Below, piece after piece: positions 45,183 to 58,510 of a stretch of DNA of 64,000 nt. The notes beneath the pieces were generated by a model. It saw only the letters and a list, made by a program, of their open reading frames with translations. It did no database searches and was not told where the DNA came from. The position numbers were made by a program, and so were the translations under genes. Within the stretch, counting starts at the first letter, position 1. Every line of letters starts with the position of its first letter. Origin of the DNA: Gymnogyps californianus (lineage: Eukaryota; Chordata; Aves; Accipitriformes; Cathartidae); NCBI RefSeq assembly GCF_018139145.2, contig NC_059475.1, forward strand, positions 12,324,437 to 12,388,436, written 5' to 3'.

Positions 45183-47344
45183 GTAGGTGTGGCTGCGCGC
45201 AGGGCTGCCCCGCGGTGCCTGGCCTCTTCCCACCTCCCTTCGTTCCTGCCCGGCCCCGGCCCCCTCCCGCCTCCGGTCGGGCCGCAGGAGGAGGAGACTG
45301 CCGCGCACACGGGGCGCGTGTCCGGCCGTGAGGAGGAGGGCGGCTGAGGGCAGCGGGGCCGGCCTCACCCCCGCGAAGGGGCGCAGCGGTCGGCGGGGGC
45401 GAGGGAAGGGTTAATTCCCCTTTCCTGGGGCGGAACGGGCCGGCGGGAAAGCGGAGGGGCTCCTCTACCGCCCGGCGGCTGGCCGGGCCCTGGCACCTCC
45501 GCCTGGGGGGGCGGCCTCGCCTCCGTCTCGCGGCCTCAGCCCACCTGGCAGCTCCCCTGAACCCAGCCCTGGCCCCGCGGTGAGGGCGGCAGCCGGCCGG
45601 GGCGTACCCCGCGGCCTTGCCCCACCGCCCCGGCCGTTGGAAACGGGCAGCGGTTCCTTCGAGAAAGTGGGAGCAGCTTAAAATGTCACCCACGGACGTG
45701 CACAGCACCGGCCCCCCGCCCCGACCGACAGCCGGTGCCCAAGCGGCCGCTCCCGCTGGGCAGGCAGCGGGGGCCGGCTGGGTGCTGGGGGTGTTTGTGC
45801 GTGCCTGTTTCCCGAGCCGCCTCTGCAGAAAACGGCGGTACTGGGTGCCGTTCCCCCACCTTTGTACTTCTAGCTGAGGCACGTACACCCGCGGCCTCAA
45901 TGGAGAACAAAGACTGAGGGGTCTTGGAAGGCAGTGGGGCTTTTTGCCCGTTTTGACTGGGGTCTTACAGCTTATCGCCTGTTGAAGGGGTGTTGCAGCT
46001 AACACCTGGGGAAGCGCTGTGGCACTCGGTAGGCCCTTCAGGAATGGCTGCTTTGCTTAGAGAATCGAGATGTTTTCTGTCTGCTCGGGTGAAAGGAAAG
46101 TGGTGTTATCTGCTATCGTTTTGTGGGTAAAGAGAAAGTGGTTTCTATTATGTAACTTTCTGTTAAAATATCACTTTTGTTGCTGGAGAGACCTTAAATG
46201 AGTATATAAACTGATTTGAAAATGAAGTGATTGTTAACTGGTATGTGTTTGTGCTGGGTATTTCAGAACAATCCTTTGAATGTATGTTGTTAATAAACTA
46301 TTTTAAACAGTTGAATGTCCCCTAATTTATTTGACTATGCACCAAACAACACTCAAGTTTGTTACTCTAAGTAATTCTTTGAAGTAGCATTGCATGTAAT
46401 CTGTATTTGTTCATTCTAAAAGTGTAGCTAATAAACTCTTAGAGTAAGATCTTTTTTTTTTTTTAAAGAAATATAATTTTCAGAGAAATCATTATATCTG
46501 TGTGTTTAAAGATACAGTGGCTTACAAAATTCTGCTAAGGGTCTCCTAGATTTTACTATACAGGTATTATTATTCCATTAGTTATGGCGTGGTTCCCTCT
46601 CCCACCCCATTTGGAAATAGACCTGTCCTAATTGTAGTGGCAAAATTATAAGATGTGAAACAGAGGGTACTTTATGTTAAAAATAAAGACCTCCCCTTTT
46701 GCCTCTCTCTTGTTTGGAACATTTTCCCCAGCAATAGTAGAGAGCCCAAATCAAAACAAAGAAGCAACCAAAAAATCCAGGGGTGCTTTTAAGGAGAAGA
46801 CAAGGCAAGTAGGCTGCCTTCTTAAAGGGTATGATCAATCTGACATAGCCACTATGTGAAATAAAATCACAGATTACATTGCCAAGCTTTATGTTTGTAA
46901 AATGTCTTCATCTGTAGCGTTTAAGTATGTGTTTAACTTCCTGTACATAAATTGTCTCATTAAGTTTGTAGGATTGCTTGCATGGATGAAATTGAGCAGA
47001 TTCAGAAATAACTCCAGAACCTTAATTTGAAAAGGTCATTCCCAGAAAGTAACTATTTAGACTTCATTATTTTGAATTACTTGTTGCTACTTTAATGCTT
47101 CATACTAAAAATGCTCAAAGGAACAACATTCTGTTGAAGACTAGGCATGCATTGTTTTCCAAATTCCTTTACCCCCACATGCAATCCCATAATACATGGA
47201 GTACTGACCTTTCTTTTTCTTGTAAAAGTCATAGTTTTTTGATGCATTTATTATGCCTCCTTCTATATGAAAAAGCAAGGGCAAACATTTCTAGGATTGT
47301 AGACTTATTACCCATGAAGCTTTTAAATTTTTAAGTATGTTCTT

Positions 47345-47369
47345 CCCCCCCCCCCCCTTTTTTTTTTTC
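47345..47369. repeat. C13-T12 homopolymer block
   Basis: Thirteen C followed by twelve T in SBF2 intron 1. It is the first of three poly-C tracts in this intron, all C on the sense strand. Confidence 0.9.
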
Positions 47370-48755
47370 ATCTTCAACAACGTTCTGGCTTGGTTTTAAT
47401 ATCTTTGATTTTAATGTTGAGTGTAGTTACATTTTATAGCATTTTTTCAGGCATAATCTGTAGAATATCTTTGTGTAAACAAGCAAACAAAAATCCTGTA
47501 ACCTTCCCCCTCTTCCCCAACCTGTACGTCAGCAGCAGTTTGGATAATATGCACTTGCGGTTAATAAGGAAGGATGTTTATAGTAATGACTGTTCTCCCA
47601 GAAAAGCCCTACTGCCTCTGCTATCTTGCTATAGCAGCTATCATCTGCTCTGACTTCACATGGGTATATGGATTTATTTACATGTGCCAATATCTGCAAT
47701 ATACTGAAAATGTGGTAAAGGTATTGCTTTCCTGTGCAGATTATCTAGCTTTATTGAAAAACAGTCACTATAAATATCTAAACTACTGTGTTTGTGTACT
47801 TGTGCAATTTAGGAGCGGATTTCTAGATTTTTCCTGTTGTGGAAAACCATTGTTATTGGTGCTACAAATTTTTTTTATCCAACATAGTCTTAAGGGGAAG
47901 TGAACGGTTTATTGTCCTCAAACCAAAGAGTATCCTTTGGGGGTCAAACATTTTAAAGTTCATTCCTGCTCCAGTCTAGGCCTATGTAAATTGATGTTAC
48001 TGCAGTCCTAGTGCTGTCATCCCTATTGTGTTAAATCTTCCTTTTGTTTTCAGCTTGCTTTAGGATGCTGACCTGTCAAAAAGACCTTTCTTGCTGAGTA
48101 TTTTGCCTGTGTCACTGTATTATTTTTTTTCTGGGTTACTTTTCTGCTAATTTTTCAAACAGAGTTGGCTCACCAGGATGTCAGGTGAATGTCAGTATCA
48201 GCATAAAGGAGGAGCAGGAGCATGCAGGACGACAGATTACTGCAGCCTGAATTTATATCAGCTTAAATGGTCCTAGAACCTTGGGAACAAAGATGTTAGT
48301 CAGGTGCCTTAGTCTCCTACATGCTTGGAGGAAAGTAATGGGTGCTTTTGAATGGTTCGCATTTATTTGTGCTTGGCAAGATGCACGGAGATTCAGTCTG
48401 AGTGGAAAATGAGCTTTGCCGTTGACAATTTAAGTGTCAGTAGACTTTCAGGCACGTAGGAAGTTAAGGAGAAGTCTTTGTGTTGTAAAGGGTGATCTGA
48501 TTCACCTAGCTTTTTATGTATTTCAGGTACAGTTGACTGTATTCCCGCTTAAAAATTACTTAGTCTATATCTTTCACCATAAAATTAAGCTTAAATATAT
48601 CATAGTTTTAATTGCTGTTGTGTATTTTAAAAACTTGTTCTGAGCCACTACAAAGAACTGCAATAGCAGTAGCTCCTATCGGAAGTTCATGTTCTGTGTC
48701 TTGACAGAGTTGGAGAAACCAGATTTAATAAATCCCTCAGACTTAATAAAACCCC

Positions 48756-48866
48756 TTATATTTATATTATATATAAGTGTATTATATAATTTTATAATTA
48801 TTATTGTATTATATATAATATATAATTATATTAATATAAGTTATTATAAGTAATGTATATTAATAA
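48756..48866. repeat. AT-only imperfect palindromic repeat
   Basis: About 110 bases almost without G or C, made of TATAT, ATTATA and TTATAAT units that can pair with themselves. It is a typical unstable AT-rich low-complexity block in SBF2 intron 1 with cruciform potential. Confidence 0.8.
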
Positions 48867-51800
48867 GAACCCAACAGTGGGAATGTGAAGGATTTCAGTG
48901 ATACACCAAGATTGATTGCTTTACCATGTTTATTTTGCATTCAGCTGAACCTTTACTAACATAGATAACCACATTTTTCTCCACCATATCAGCACAATAT
49001 AAAGCTGTTACGTAACTTGCTACAAAAGACATTTACAGAAGTCTGTGAAGGGAACAAGGGTGCTAGAAAATGTAGGCACTCTGGGTTGAAAGCTAGAGAA
49101 AATCCCAGACTACCTTATTGTATATCCATTTCCTTTTTCCATGGATTTTGAAGTGTGTTTGATGTGCTTCACCAAAAATTCCCATTTAATATGTTTGCAT
49201 AATGGAATGTGGATGGAATTTAGGAAGAACACAGATGTTTGCAAAGATCACAGAAGGGCATGAGAAAATGCCTTTTTGTTTGGTTTGGTTTGGTTTTTGC
49301 TGGTATAAGCCATAATCATAAATTTATCCTTGGAATTTACATATGGTGGTACTTGAAAAAGGTAAAAGAGAGAACATTTTGTGTCTGTCTTAGCTTAGCA
49401 ACTGAAAGGTTAGGGAAGACAGTGCTAAATACTGGATTTGATTAGTTTACCCGTACACCCATAACGGCTTTCCTATAGGATGCTATTGTGTACCCAGCAG
49501 TTAACTCTGAAAACCTGCAAGATGGGGTGAAATGTTTTCTGTGAGACTTGTTTGCTATAAGAAGACAGACTAATGTTTTTCGTTCTTGCTTGTGTATGCA
49601 GTTGCAATGTGTATGACAGAAGGCTTGCAACAGTATAGCAGTTTTATTTGGCTGTTGTCATAACTGATAAATGCTGATATAACGTGTAGGTTCTGTTGTG
49701 GTTGTTTCTGTTCTGATTTTTATCAACTTCTTTTCAGGGAAGCCTTTCTTGTCTAACATAGCTTCATATCTTGGTGGATTTTGAAACTAGACAAGTGATT
49801 GATGATAGACTGGGAGAAGTTCCTAAATGCAGTTGTCTGATTTTTTTTTTTTTTTCCTGTGGGCAGATTTTGCTTGTGAAGAATATTCTTTTCATTTTGG
49901 GGGGCAAATAGAATATAATATCATGGGGATTTTTTGGTGTATTTGTTGTATATTCATAGTTGGGCATTCCTCTGGGCTAGTGTGTGTATAAGGAGTGGAC
50001 GATTTGTTGGTGTCTTGGTATGAAATCTCTGTAAAACAGAAAATGTAGAAAAATAAGGGAATCAAGCTGTTACTTCAGTGGCTTTCTTATCTGTGCTGTG
50101 GCTTCATTTGATTCAAGTGCAATCTAGGGGAATCTCAAAGGGGAAAAAGACCACAACAAAAACTAAATCCTTCTTTTTGTGGCAGAAGAATTTTTGTAGC
50201 TGTAATTTAATGAAACGTCAAGTGTACTATCAGAACTGAAGCAGAATGCAGATATGTAAGTAACTGTGTTTTTCAGCCTTTCAATTTAAATCAAGACATT
50301 CATGGAGCCTGAAAGTTTATTCTATAAGCTATTTTCATTTGTCCTAAAATGCGAGGACACAGATTCTGTTGAGGGAAGTAGCATTTCATATCTTTGGGGA
50401 TATTTTAAGACTGAATTGCAGTAAAGAAACTCTCTCTCCCCTTTTCTGTCCTGGATTAACTTTGTGGATTATCTAACAAAAAGACACTTTTCCTGCAGTG
50501 TGTTCATGGAAAACAGTTTGTTACGCAAGCCTGAATACTATTTAACCACTGCCCTTCTATAACCGCAAGCATATTTTTCAGTGGGGGGACAGTGAGAATG
50601 ACATTTAACTCCTCCAATGTCACAAACGTAATAGTCTTATAACACTGAGGAAGATAATTATACTGCTATGGTAGTTCATTGACATGAATTTAAAATACCA
50701 GCTACCTCCCCAGCTACTGGTACTTACAAAGTAAAAAAACAAAGGAAAACCACAGTCACTGTGGAATCATTTTAAAATGTGGAACGGTAGATTCACTGTT
50801 CAACCTTGATAAACGTCAGTGAAAGTTGTATCTTACAAATATATACTGGTAATTAGGAAGTCTTCCTTTGATTCATCTCTTCTTTTACTCCTCTGCAGTA
50901 ACGTGAGATGTTCAGGCTCCTTGCTTATATAGTGAAAAAAATTATTTCTAACAATAACACTATCATTATTGATGAGATTAATTTTCTTCTGCTCGATGTT
51001 TTGGGAATTGTATTCCAGTTATATATATTTGTTGCAATAAATTATTCCTTTGGTGTCGGTGGTATATTCTGAAGTCCAGGACAATCCAATTAGTGTTGAT
51101 TGGGATTTGGCAGCTAAATCCCTGCTCATTGAGCCAAGAGCATGCTTGTTATTGCTTATGTTAGTGACTAGATACATCATGATTTCATGTCTCTAATGCT
51201 TACAATTCTGAATTTTCAGTCTTCTACAAATTGTATAATATGAAAAAATGCAATCATCGAACACAGTTTCAATTCTTTGTTTGCTTTGTAGTAGTCTTAT
51301 GCTCAAGGTAACAACAAAGTCACTAAGCACAAAATTTCCACTAAACTGGACATAGGTAACGGACTCATAGTACTGCAGCCAAAACCAGTAGTTGGCGACA
51401 GTTAATACAGTCTGAGGTTTTGTGTAGCTGTAGTAGAGGAATGCTAATATACAGAAAACACAAAATCATCATAATTCTGGATACAAATTCAGGACAGCTG
51501 CATACAAAACCACATTGGACCCTGGGAGACCTCAATGGATAAAAAGAGACAAAGGAATGTTACTGAGGTTACAAAATCAATCACTCGGAAATTTGGGGCG
51601 GGGGGGGCGAGGAAGGTAGGTAGGAATAATGTCCTTTTAATGTGGTTTGTATGTTGTTTCCTAAGATTTAAAAATGCAAACCCCAGAAGATTCACTATCT
51701 GACACTTGGATAGGTCTTCAGCAAGATTGGAAATGTCTTTTTAAATGGTAGACTTATACGTTGGGTCTAATGGAATAGTAACTGGAAGAAAGATGAGACA

Positions 51801-53858
51801 TTCTGGCAGAGGATTTCTCAGATACTTGCAGATGCAAAGGAATGACAACTCTTCTTTCTAGAATCTTGACTTCAGTTGTGGAAAATTGTACTTTGGAAAA
51901 TGGGTTTCGTTGAGCTACCTTTGCCAGATGCCATAGAAATTAATGCCAGGAGTATTGAGTGTTGTCAGTTGGCAGCGTCCCCTTCAGGCTCTGTAGTGGG
52001 CTGCATATTGCTTTGATGTTGTTTGGGAACCCTTGCTCTGTAAAACAGTGGCCACTCTTCCTACTTACTCTGTTTGACTCATTCTGGTATTTTAAAATTC
52101 TTTCTGTCTTCTAGTTTGGCTTTCTGGGGTTTACCCCAGAAGAATCTCTGACCGTAGTGTGTCTCCCTCTTTCTTCCTCCTTCCCTCTGTTCTCTCTCTC
52201 TTAATCTCTGTTTAGCCATTTTTATCTAATCTTTGTTTTTATGAGATGAAGTCCTTTTGTCCAGTCAGTCTGATTTCTTGTGGTTTTCATCTTTAAATAA
52301 ATATCAATTCATCACATAAACACAAAGGCCAGGTTTTGTCCCTGCTGTAAATTTTGGGCCTAAAAGAGTGTTTGCTAGAATTTTAGTTTAGGCAAAAAAG
52401 ACTTTTCCCAGTCTTATTTCTTAGAAACAGAAAAAGTATGTGGTGTGGAGTTTTCTGAAATAATTGAGCTAGAGACAGATACTAAGCATTGAGACTTAAG
52501 ATGGCACATTTAGTTTGGCTAAATAAGAAATGAAAATAGTTATAGAATAAGAGGTTAGAGCGCCCTTAGTAATGCTTATGGCTGTTAGCTATTTGCATAT
52601 CTAAAAAGCATTGCGCTCATGTTTCTTCTTAGTTTCTTATAACTGCACCAGTTGTAGCACAATAAACCTTTTAGCTTGATTGCTGCATTATTAAACTCTT
52701 TCACATTTTAAATTTGTACATTTAACACATGTATTTGTGCTTTGGACAAAGAAATACAGACGCTAGTCCTTTTTTGTGACTATTGTTCTATGAACTATAA
52801 ATATAATTCTTAAGTGGCAATAAGCATAAGCTGACTATATGACTACCAAAATACTCAAGACTTTTTCAAAAGGACAAAGTTGTGATCTTGTCATAAATAC
52901 AACTGTAATGGACTTTTAATTCTTGAAATACTGTTGAATGGGCATACTGTACTTTTTAAATAACACTAAATTAGGAAGTCTGTGTTTTTTAATGCTATTA
53001 CACAGGCTGCTTTTCATAAAAATGCAAATTGCAATTGCATAAAAAAAAAAAGCCACATGCTTTGTTCCTGCAGAGCTGTTTCTTCATAATTAGTCTCTTT
53101 TCCCAGAAAAATACATAGTAGTTTTATGAAGCTTGTGCAATGACTAAGAGTTACTGTTCTATATTGTTAGTATATGCTATTTTTAAACTAAGTTTAGCAC
53201 AGATCATTTTAGTAGAAGTTACAGGAGGATTTCAGTTTTCTTTCTTCTTGATTGGTAACTTACGAAGAGAGAAGTAGGTTTCATATTTTTGAAGAACTTA
53301 GAATTTCTTAAAGAAGATTTCAAAGGAAAATTGATTATACTTTTCCTTCCTAAAACACAGATTTAAAACCACATTTTTTCCCATATTGGTAATTTAATCT
53401 ATTTCTAGTCTCTCTCTCTTAGGTTGTGAGTTCTTAGAACCTTCAGTCTGTGAGAACTTTTTTCCTTCACTGTTTTTCGTTTCGTGATGGACACAGCTCT
53501 CAATACTGATCCTGTAAGAGCTGGTAGCGGATGCTAATGTGGTTGATCGAAAATTGTTATTGAATTCATTGTGTCTAGTAGAAGGGTCTGGATTTGCCCT
53601 TGGTACCCTCTTCTTTCCCAGCTTTAAAAACTCATAGTACTTGTAAACCCTAGAGATGGCTTTTGTGCAGTTCAGAAGGTCACCGCTCATTTCGTAAAGT
53701 GATGGATCCTTCTGGAGGTTCCTGGTGCTGTGACTGGCACGGTTGCTGGTGGGCTTCTAGGCGGAATTTGCTTTTTGTAAAGTAGCTTAGCCTGGGGCCT
53801 CTGCCTGAGCAGCAGATTGTGCCTGACTGCAACTGAGGAACTAGTTGGAATTCCCTGT

Positions 53859-54440
53859 TGTTGTGGTTTAACCCCAGCAGCAACTGAGCACCATGCAGCT
53901 GCTCCCCCCTCCCCACTCCCAGTGGGGTGGGGAGGAGGATCAGGGAAAAAAAAAAAGTAAAACTCGTGGGTTGAGATAAGAGCAATTTAATAACTAAAGT
54001 AAAATAAAATATAATACTAACTAATAATAATACAAATAATAGTAATGAAAAGGAATATAACAAAAAAAAAAAGAAATAAAACCCAAGAAAAGACAAGTGA
54101 TGCAGTTGCTCACCACCTGCTGACCGATGCCCCAGCAGCAATCCACCTCTCCCAGCCAGCTCCCCCCAGTATATATGCTAGGCATGACATTCTATGGTAT
54201 GGAATACCCCTTTGACTAGTTCAGGTCAGCTGCCCCGGCTATGCTCCCTCCCAGCTTCTTGCACACCTGCTTGCTGGCAGAGCATGGGAAACTGAAAATC
54301 CTTGACTTAGGATAAGCGCTACTTAGCAACAACTAAAACATCAGTGTGTTATCAACAGTATTCTCACACTAAATCCAAAACACAGCACTGTACCAGCTAC
54401 TAAGAAGAAAATTAACTCTATCCCAGCCGAAACCAGGGCA
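53859..54440 (-). mobile_element. Solo LTR, avian ERVL-type (copy 3)
   Basis: A 582-bp LTR inside SBF2 intron 1, opposite to the gene, closely matching copy 1 along its whole length. It starts TGCCCTGG and ends CCACAACA in element sense. A perfect 5-bp duplication CCTGT flanks it at 53,854-53,858 and 54,441-54,445. The A/AAT-rich stretch at 53,945-54,080 is the equivalent of the repeat in copy 1. The conserved CCATACCAT block is disrupted here (ATAGAATGTCA instead of ATATGACATCA). There are no internal genes. Confidence 0.92.
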
Positions 54441-57400
54441 CCTGTTAAGGGAGGGAAGAGCTGCCGCCTGAGCATTGCCTTTGACTTTGGGATTCGCCCC
54501 ACATTTCTTAGAAACATAATTAATGAATTCTTATTTTATGCATTTGAGGAGCTCCTTGCTTTTGCAAAATAGGAAACTAATGAATGTGTGTATCTCATGA
54601 TCAGCAAATTTCAGCAGTGGTAGAAAGCCCAAGGTTTGCAATGGATGCTTTTAATAGTATTTCCAAAACAGATAACGAGACATATACACAGAATAAAAGG
54701 ATGTTTTCTGTTCTAATAAGTAGTCAGAGTTTAGAGTTTGTGTTAGAAATTCATGCAAGTGCTAAGTGTTCAAAGTGCTGCAGAGAAATGTTTCCTGTGT
54801 AGATATCTAATAGTGACTAAAACTTAAGTGCTTAATTTAAGTAACAAATTCTGGTCCACTTTGCTAAAGTGAGTTAAGATAATGCCTGTGGAAGTCCCAG
54901 ATTTGCCCTTTAGCTGGAGGCAGCTGCCCCTACGGCAATTTTAGACACTTCTGCTGGTTCCGTGCTAGTTCCACTAATGAGCTGAGGTTTTGACTCAAGC
55001 TGCCAGTAAACATGCTTTAAGCTGAGACACCTGGATTTGTATTGACATGATTGAGGCATGGGGCACATGTTCCCTTTTTCCAGCTCTGAGAGGCTGATCG
55101 TTTCCAGCAGAGAAGCAGCAAAAAGAACTAGAGCATCCCAAACCATCTCAGTAGGTTGTACTAGGGCTAGAGTGTCAAAGTTGTGGTGTGTCGGCTGTGA
55201 TGGTGTTATAATTCAGCAGGACAGCCAAAGCAAGCGTCATGTTTTTTCAGTTACAGGCAACTGAAAAGAAAACAAAACCATAGAGCACCACATGTTTGTG
55301 ATTTGGTATTCAAAACTTCTTTCAAAAGATTCTCTTTCCTGTTTGATTAATCTGCATAAATAACGATACCAGGTTTGCCACTGAGTAAACAGCATTGATC
55401 CAAGTAGTGATACTTTTGTAAGGTTGTTGTTTCAGTACTGGGTTTTCCAAATATTTTGTTTATAGTGTTTATTATGAAGAGAGATGAGATCATACATATT
55501 TAACAAAATATCCTTGTGGAGGCTGTTTTTATTATTTTGTTCTCTTTTGCCACATGGCATCTTTTTGGAAGAGGCAAGACTGTCACTGGAGCTTTTTTTT
55601 TTTTTTTGAGAGTGGTCTTGAAAAGTATCCAGAAAACACACTTTCTACCTTTCTGACCTTGTGAGATGTTTTTGCATTTTTAAGAAATTTGTTTGTTTAC
55701 GTGTTTGCTTATGGGTTTCTTTTTCTTTTCTTTTTTTTTTTAAGAAAATATGGTCCATTTTTTTAGTAAATGGCCCATTTTTAGAAAATTGCAGTTCAAG
55801 AACATGTGGCTTCACTGGTCTAGTCTCTAGACATAGTCATTGATAGTCATAGCTGCTGTTCTTGTTAGTGGACTAGTAGAAGACAGAAGGTAACAATTTA
55901 CATCCATACTTAATTCTAACAAAAATGAGGATTGTTCCTCATTACAATGAGATAGGATTTTAGAGGCCTAACTCAGGAGACTATTCATAATCTGTTGTTT
56001 TCTTGATAATATGCTTACCATTATTTGAAGTTAGAAAACCCAGAGGTAAGATTTATATAAAAGTAATAATAATAAAAAAAAGTCTTAACTTGGACTGGAC
56101 CCATAGTGTCATACGTTTCGTGGAAGAGACCTTGGAGATGTTCCCTTTCCCAATGTTGTGATGGCTAAAGATAGGATGCTGAAAAATAAAACCCACGCAA
56201 CTCATATCTTCCTTTGTTAGTTATGTGTGTTCTATTTATTCTTGGCCAGTGTTCTTAAAGTTATAATAAAGTTTGTGGGTTGCATTGTCTCCCCTTGCTA
56301 ACCTCTTTCCTCCTTCCCCTCCCTGTCCCCCCCAAAATCAGTAATTTTTCTTGTTTCAGGTTTCTTGTAAAACTTAGGTCATGGCTACTAATAAAATACT
56401 TTGAAATCCTGAAGCAGAAGTCTCTTGAACTGCAGCATATAGTTCTGAATTAAAAATCAGTTTCTGTTTTATAAAGACCAATTTTACTCATTCTTCTTTG
56501 GGTTGGAAAAAAACCCCAAGGGTAAATATTTCAACAGAATATAAAAATTAATCAGATATTCTGATCAGTTTCTGTTATGCATCCTCATGTTTGATAATCA
56601 ACTTTATCATCCAACTATCTGATTTTTTGCTGTTTTCTGTCAAAGTACACAGGTTTTGTAGCAAGAATAATTATTCTGCAAAACTCTTCAACACCCCTCC
56701 CAACCCCAAAAGGATGAGCATATGGCTTCTGTGAAAAATCTGATACAGAGGTGCCCAACTTTTTAAAAAATCCTCATATGAAGTCTAGAAATGAGCAGTA
56801 GTTATTGAGCAGTAGGAATCCCTAATTACTTACTGTCTAAATCTGGTATGTATTCGGTACCTAATATTAACTGTGCTTTCCTAAAGGTTCAAAAATAGAT
56901 TTGCAGAGGCCAAAATATAAATTCTCTGTTTTATTAGATTTGTTTGATTTATGGTTTTATGAAGACTGAATCTTTTTTATTCTTATGTATTTGACAGTTA
57001 CCAAGAAGAGATTTGGACTATAGTAATCTTAATATAGCAGTACAAAGCATCACATGCTTTTTACAGTTTTTACAGCAGATGGACAAAGATTTTTGTCGAC
57101 AGTGTCTTGCCAATCATAATTTTCAGCAAATTTTCGTATCTGGGGCTTTTAAAGAACCTAAATTGTTGCTGGTTAAATGGTAAGAGTCTCAAGAGTTATG
57201 AGTAGATTAAAGGATAGAAGCAAGTGGTCATTATTCATAGGCAAAGTTGGTAGCATGGACTCCCAAAGTTAATTTTTCAGACCTTTTTTGTTCAACTTGT
57301 AAATATCTGGTAAAAAGAGAGGTGGAATAGTTAGGGGATGAGCCTTGCAGATGATTTAAAAGAAATAAATTAAAATAATTCAGAATAGCTGAATCTAAAG

Positions 57401-57779
57401 CTTATGGTGAAGGGCTCCAGAAAGAGCTCATGATACTGAGTGACTAGATGTTAAAATTTTGGATGAAATGCAGTTTTGATAAATACGAGCTAAAGTACAA
57501 TAAGTGGTGACAAAAGATGGTCCTAACATACATTCACAACAGTGATCTCCAATTTAGCTATTGTCACTTAGTGAAAAAGTTCTTGAAATTTGTTGGGACA
57601 GTTCTCTGTAAACATCAGCTTTACATCTGGTGATGATGGCAACAGTAAACTCAGAAATAAACAGTATGGAATTGTGGAAAAAAAACCCACCAGAAAACAT
57701 TGTGGTGTTGGGACTTGCAGCCTAGGTGACAGGAATGGATTAGGTGAATCCCAGAGGTCCTGTTCAGCCCTGGTTTCTA

Positions 57780-58440
57780 TAGTCCCTAATCTTAAGGAAG
57801 ACTGGATAGGACCTCCAGGAATCACCTGATCCATTCTTCTCCCCCAAGGCACAATTAGCTGTAGCCTTTGCTGGTCGGGGTGGATCTTTGTGTAACTCAT
57901 TCTTAAAAACCCTCAGTAACAGCACTTTCACACCCTGCTTTGTCAGTCTGTTCCAGTGCTACTCTGTCTGACTTTTAGAAGGGTTTTCATAGTGTTTGAC
58001 TCAAGTGGTTTTTGGTACAGTTTTAAGCCTGTTATTACTATTCTCCTTGAAGTGTGGTGACCAAACTCGATGTGGTAACTTACATGAAATCTTACCAAAA
58101 CTGAGAGTGAGACTGTTATTTGCTGGTTTTGCAGGCAGTTCCATGTGCAGACATCACCCTGATTCCCATACTCCCCCCCCCCCCCCCCCCTTCTTTTTCC
58201 GCCAACATCACAACATCACTTTTTGGTCTACTTTAACCTCTACATCCCTTTTAACTAAAGTGATAACTATTTGGCCATCCCATATATGTGCAATCAGCTG
58301 TTCTGACCTAACTCTGCAGCTTTACAGTTCTCCTTAGTCATACTCTAACATTTTTTCATAACTTTTTCCAGTCTTTCAAGATCACTTTGAATTCTCATCT
58401 TGTCCTCTAATGTGCTTATTATCTGCATTTTCTGAAAGTG
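57780..58440 (-). mobile_element. Old CR1 LINE fragment in SBF2 intron 1
   Basis: This is the same class as the copy at 26.4-27.2 kb and again antisense on the plus strand. Landmarks: the AAGGCACAATTAGCTGTAG block near 57,846, AGTCTGTTCCAGTGCTACTC near 57,945, GTGTGGTGACCAAACTCGA near 58,053, and TCACTTTGAATTCTCATCTT near 58,382. The middle is shortened by deletion, and a run of 18 C at 58,173-58,190 interrupts the element. No intact reading frame remains. Confidence 0.8.
58173..58190. repeat. C18 run inside CR1 fragment
   Basis: Eighteen C followed by a T-rich stretch. It interrupts the CR1 fragment at 57,780-58,440, so the tract arose after that insertion. Length is prone to sequencing error. 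Confidence 0.9.
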
Positions 58441-58449
58441 AGTAATAAT

Positions 58450-58510
58450 TTATGTGTATATATATAAAATACTGGTGTGTATGTGTATATATGCTTATAT
58501 ATATAGAAAA
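58450..58510. repeat. TATA/TGTG low-complexity microsatellite
   Basis: Interrupted TGTA and TATA dinucleotide-type repeats (TGTGTATATATATAA, then TGTGTATGTGTATATATG) just past the end of the CR1 fragment. Confidence 0.75.

Larger units (their letters stand above)
44000..45640 (+). promoter_or_regulatory. SBF2: SBF2 promoter CpG island
   Basis: A broad CpG-dense block covers the 5' end of SBF2, starting near 44,000, thinning around 44,480-44,560 and running to about 45,640 in intron 1. There is no TATA box at a suitable distance, as in most housekeeping genes. CAACATGGCTGAG at 45,003-45,015 resembles a YY1 site of the type found just downstream of start sites, suggesting transcription begins near 44,970-45,005. 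A short GC repeat of CCGCAC and GGGCA units lies at about 44,198-44,238. Many long open frames on both strands here come from composition and are not genes. Confidence 0.82.

Noticed and set aside
45163..46005. 280-codon open frame on the minus strand across the SBF2 first exon
   Set aside because: It lies in CpG-island sequence where stop codons are rare, begins with GTG, is Arg/Pro/Ala/Gly-rich and has no recognisable domain.
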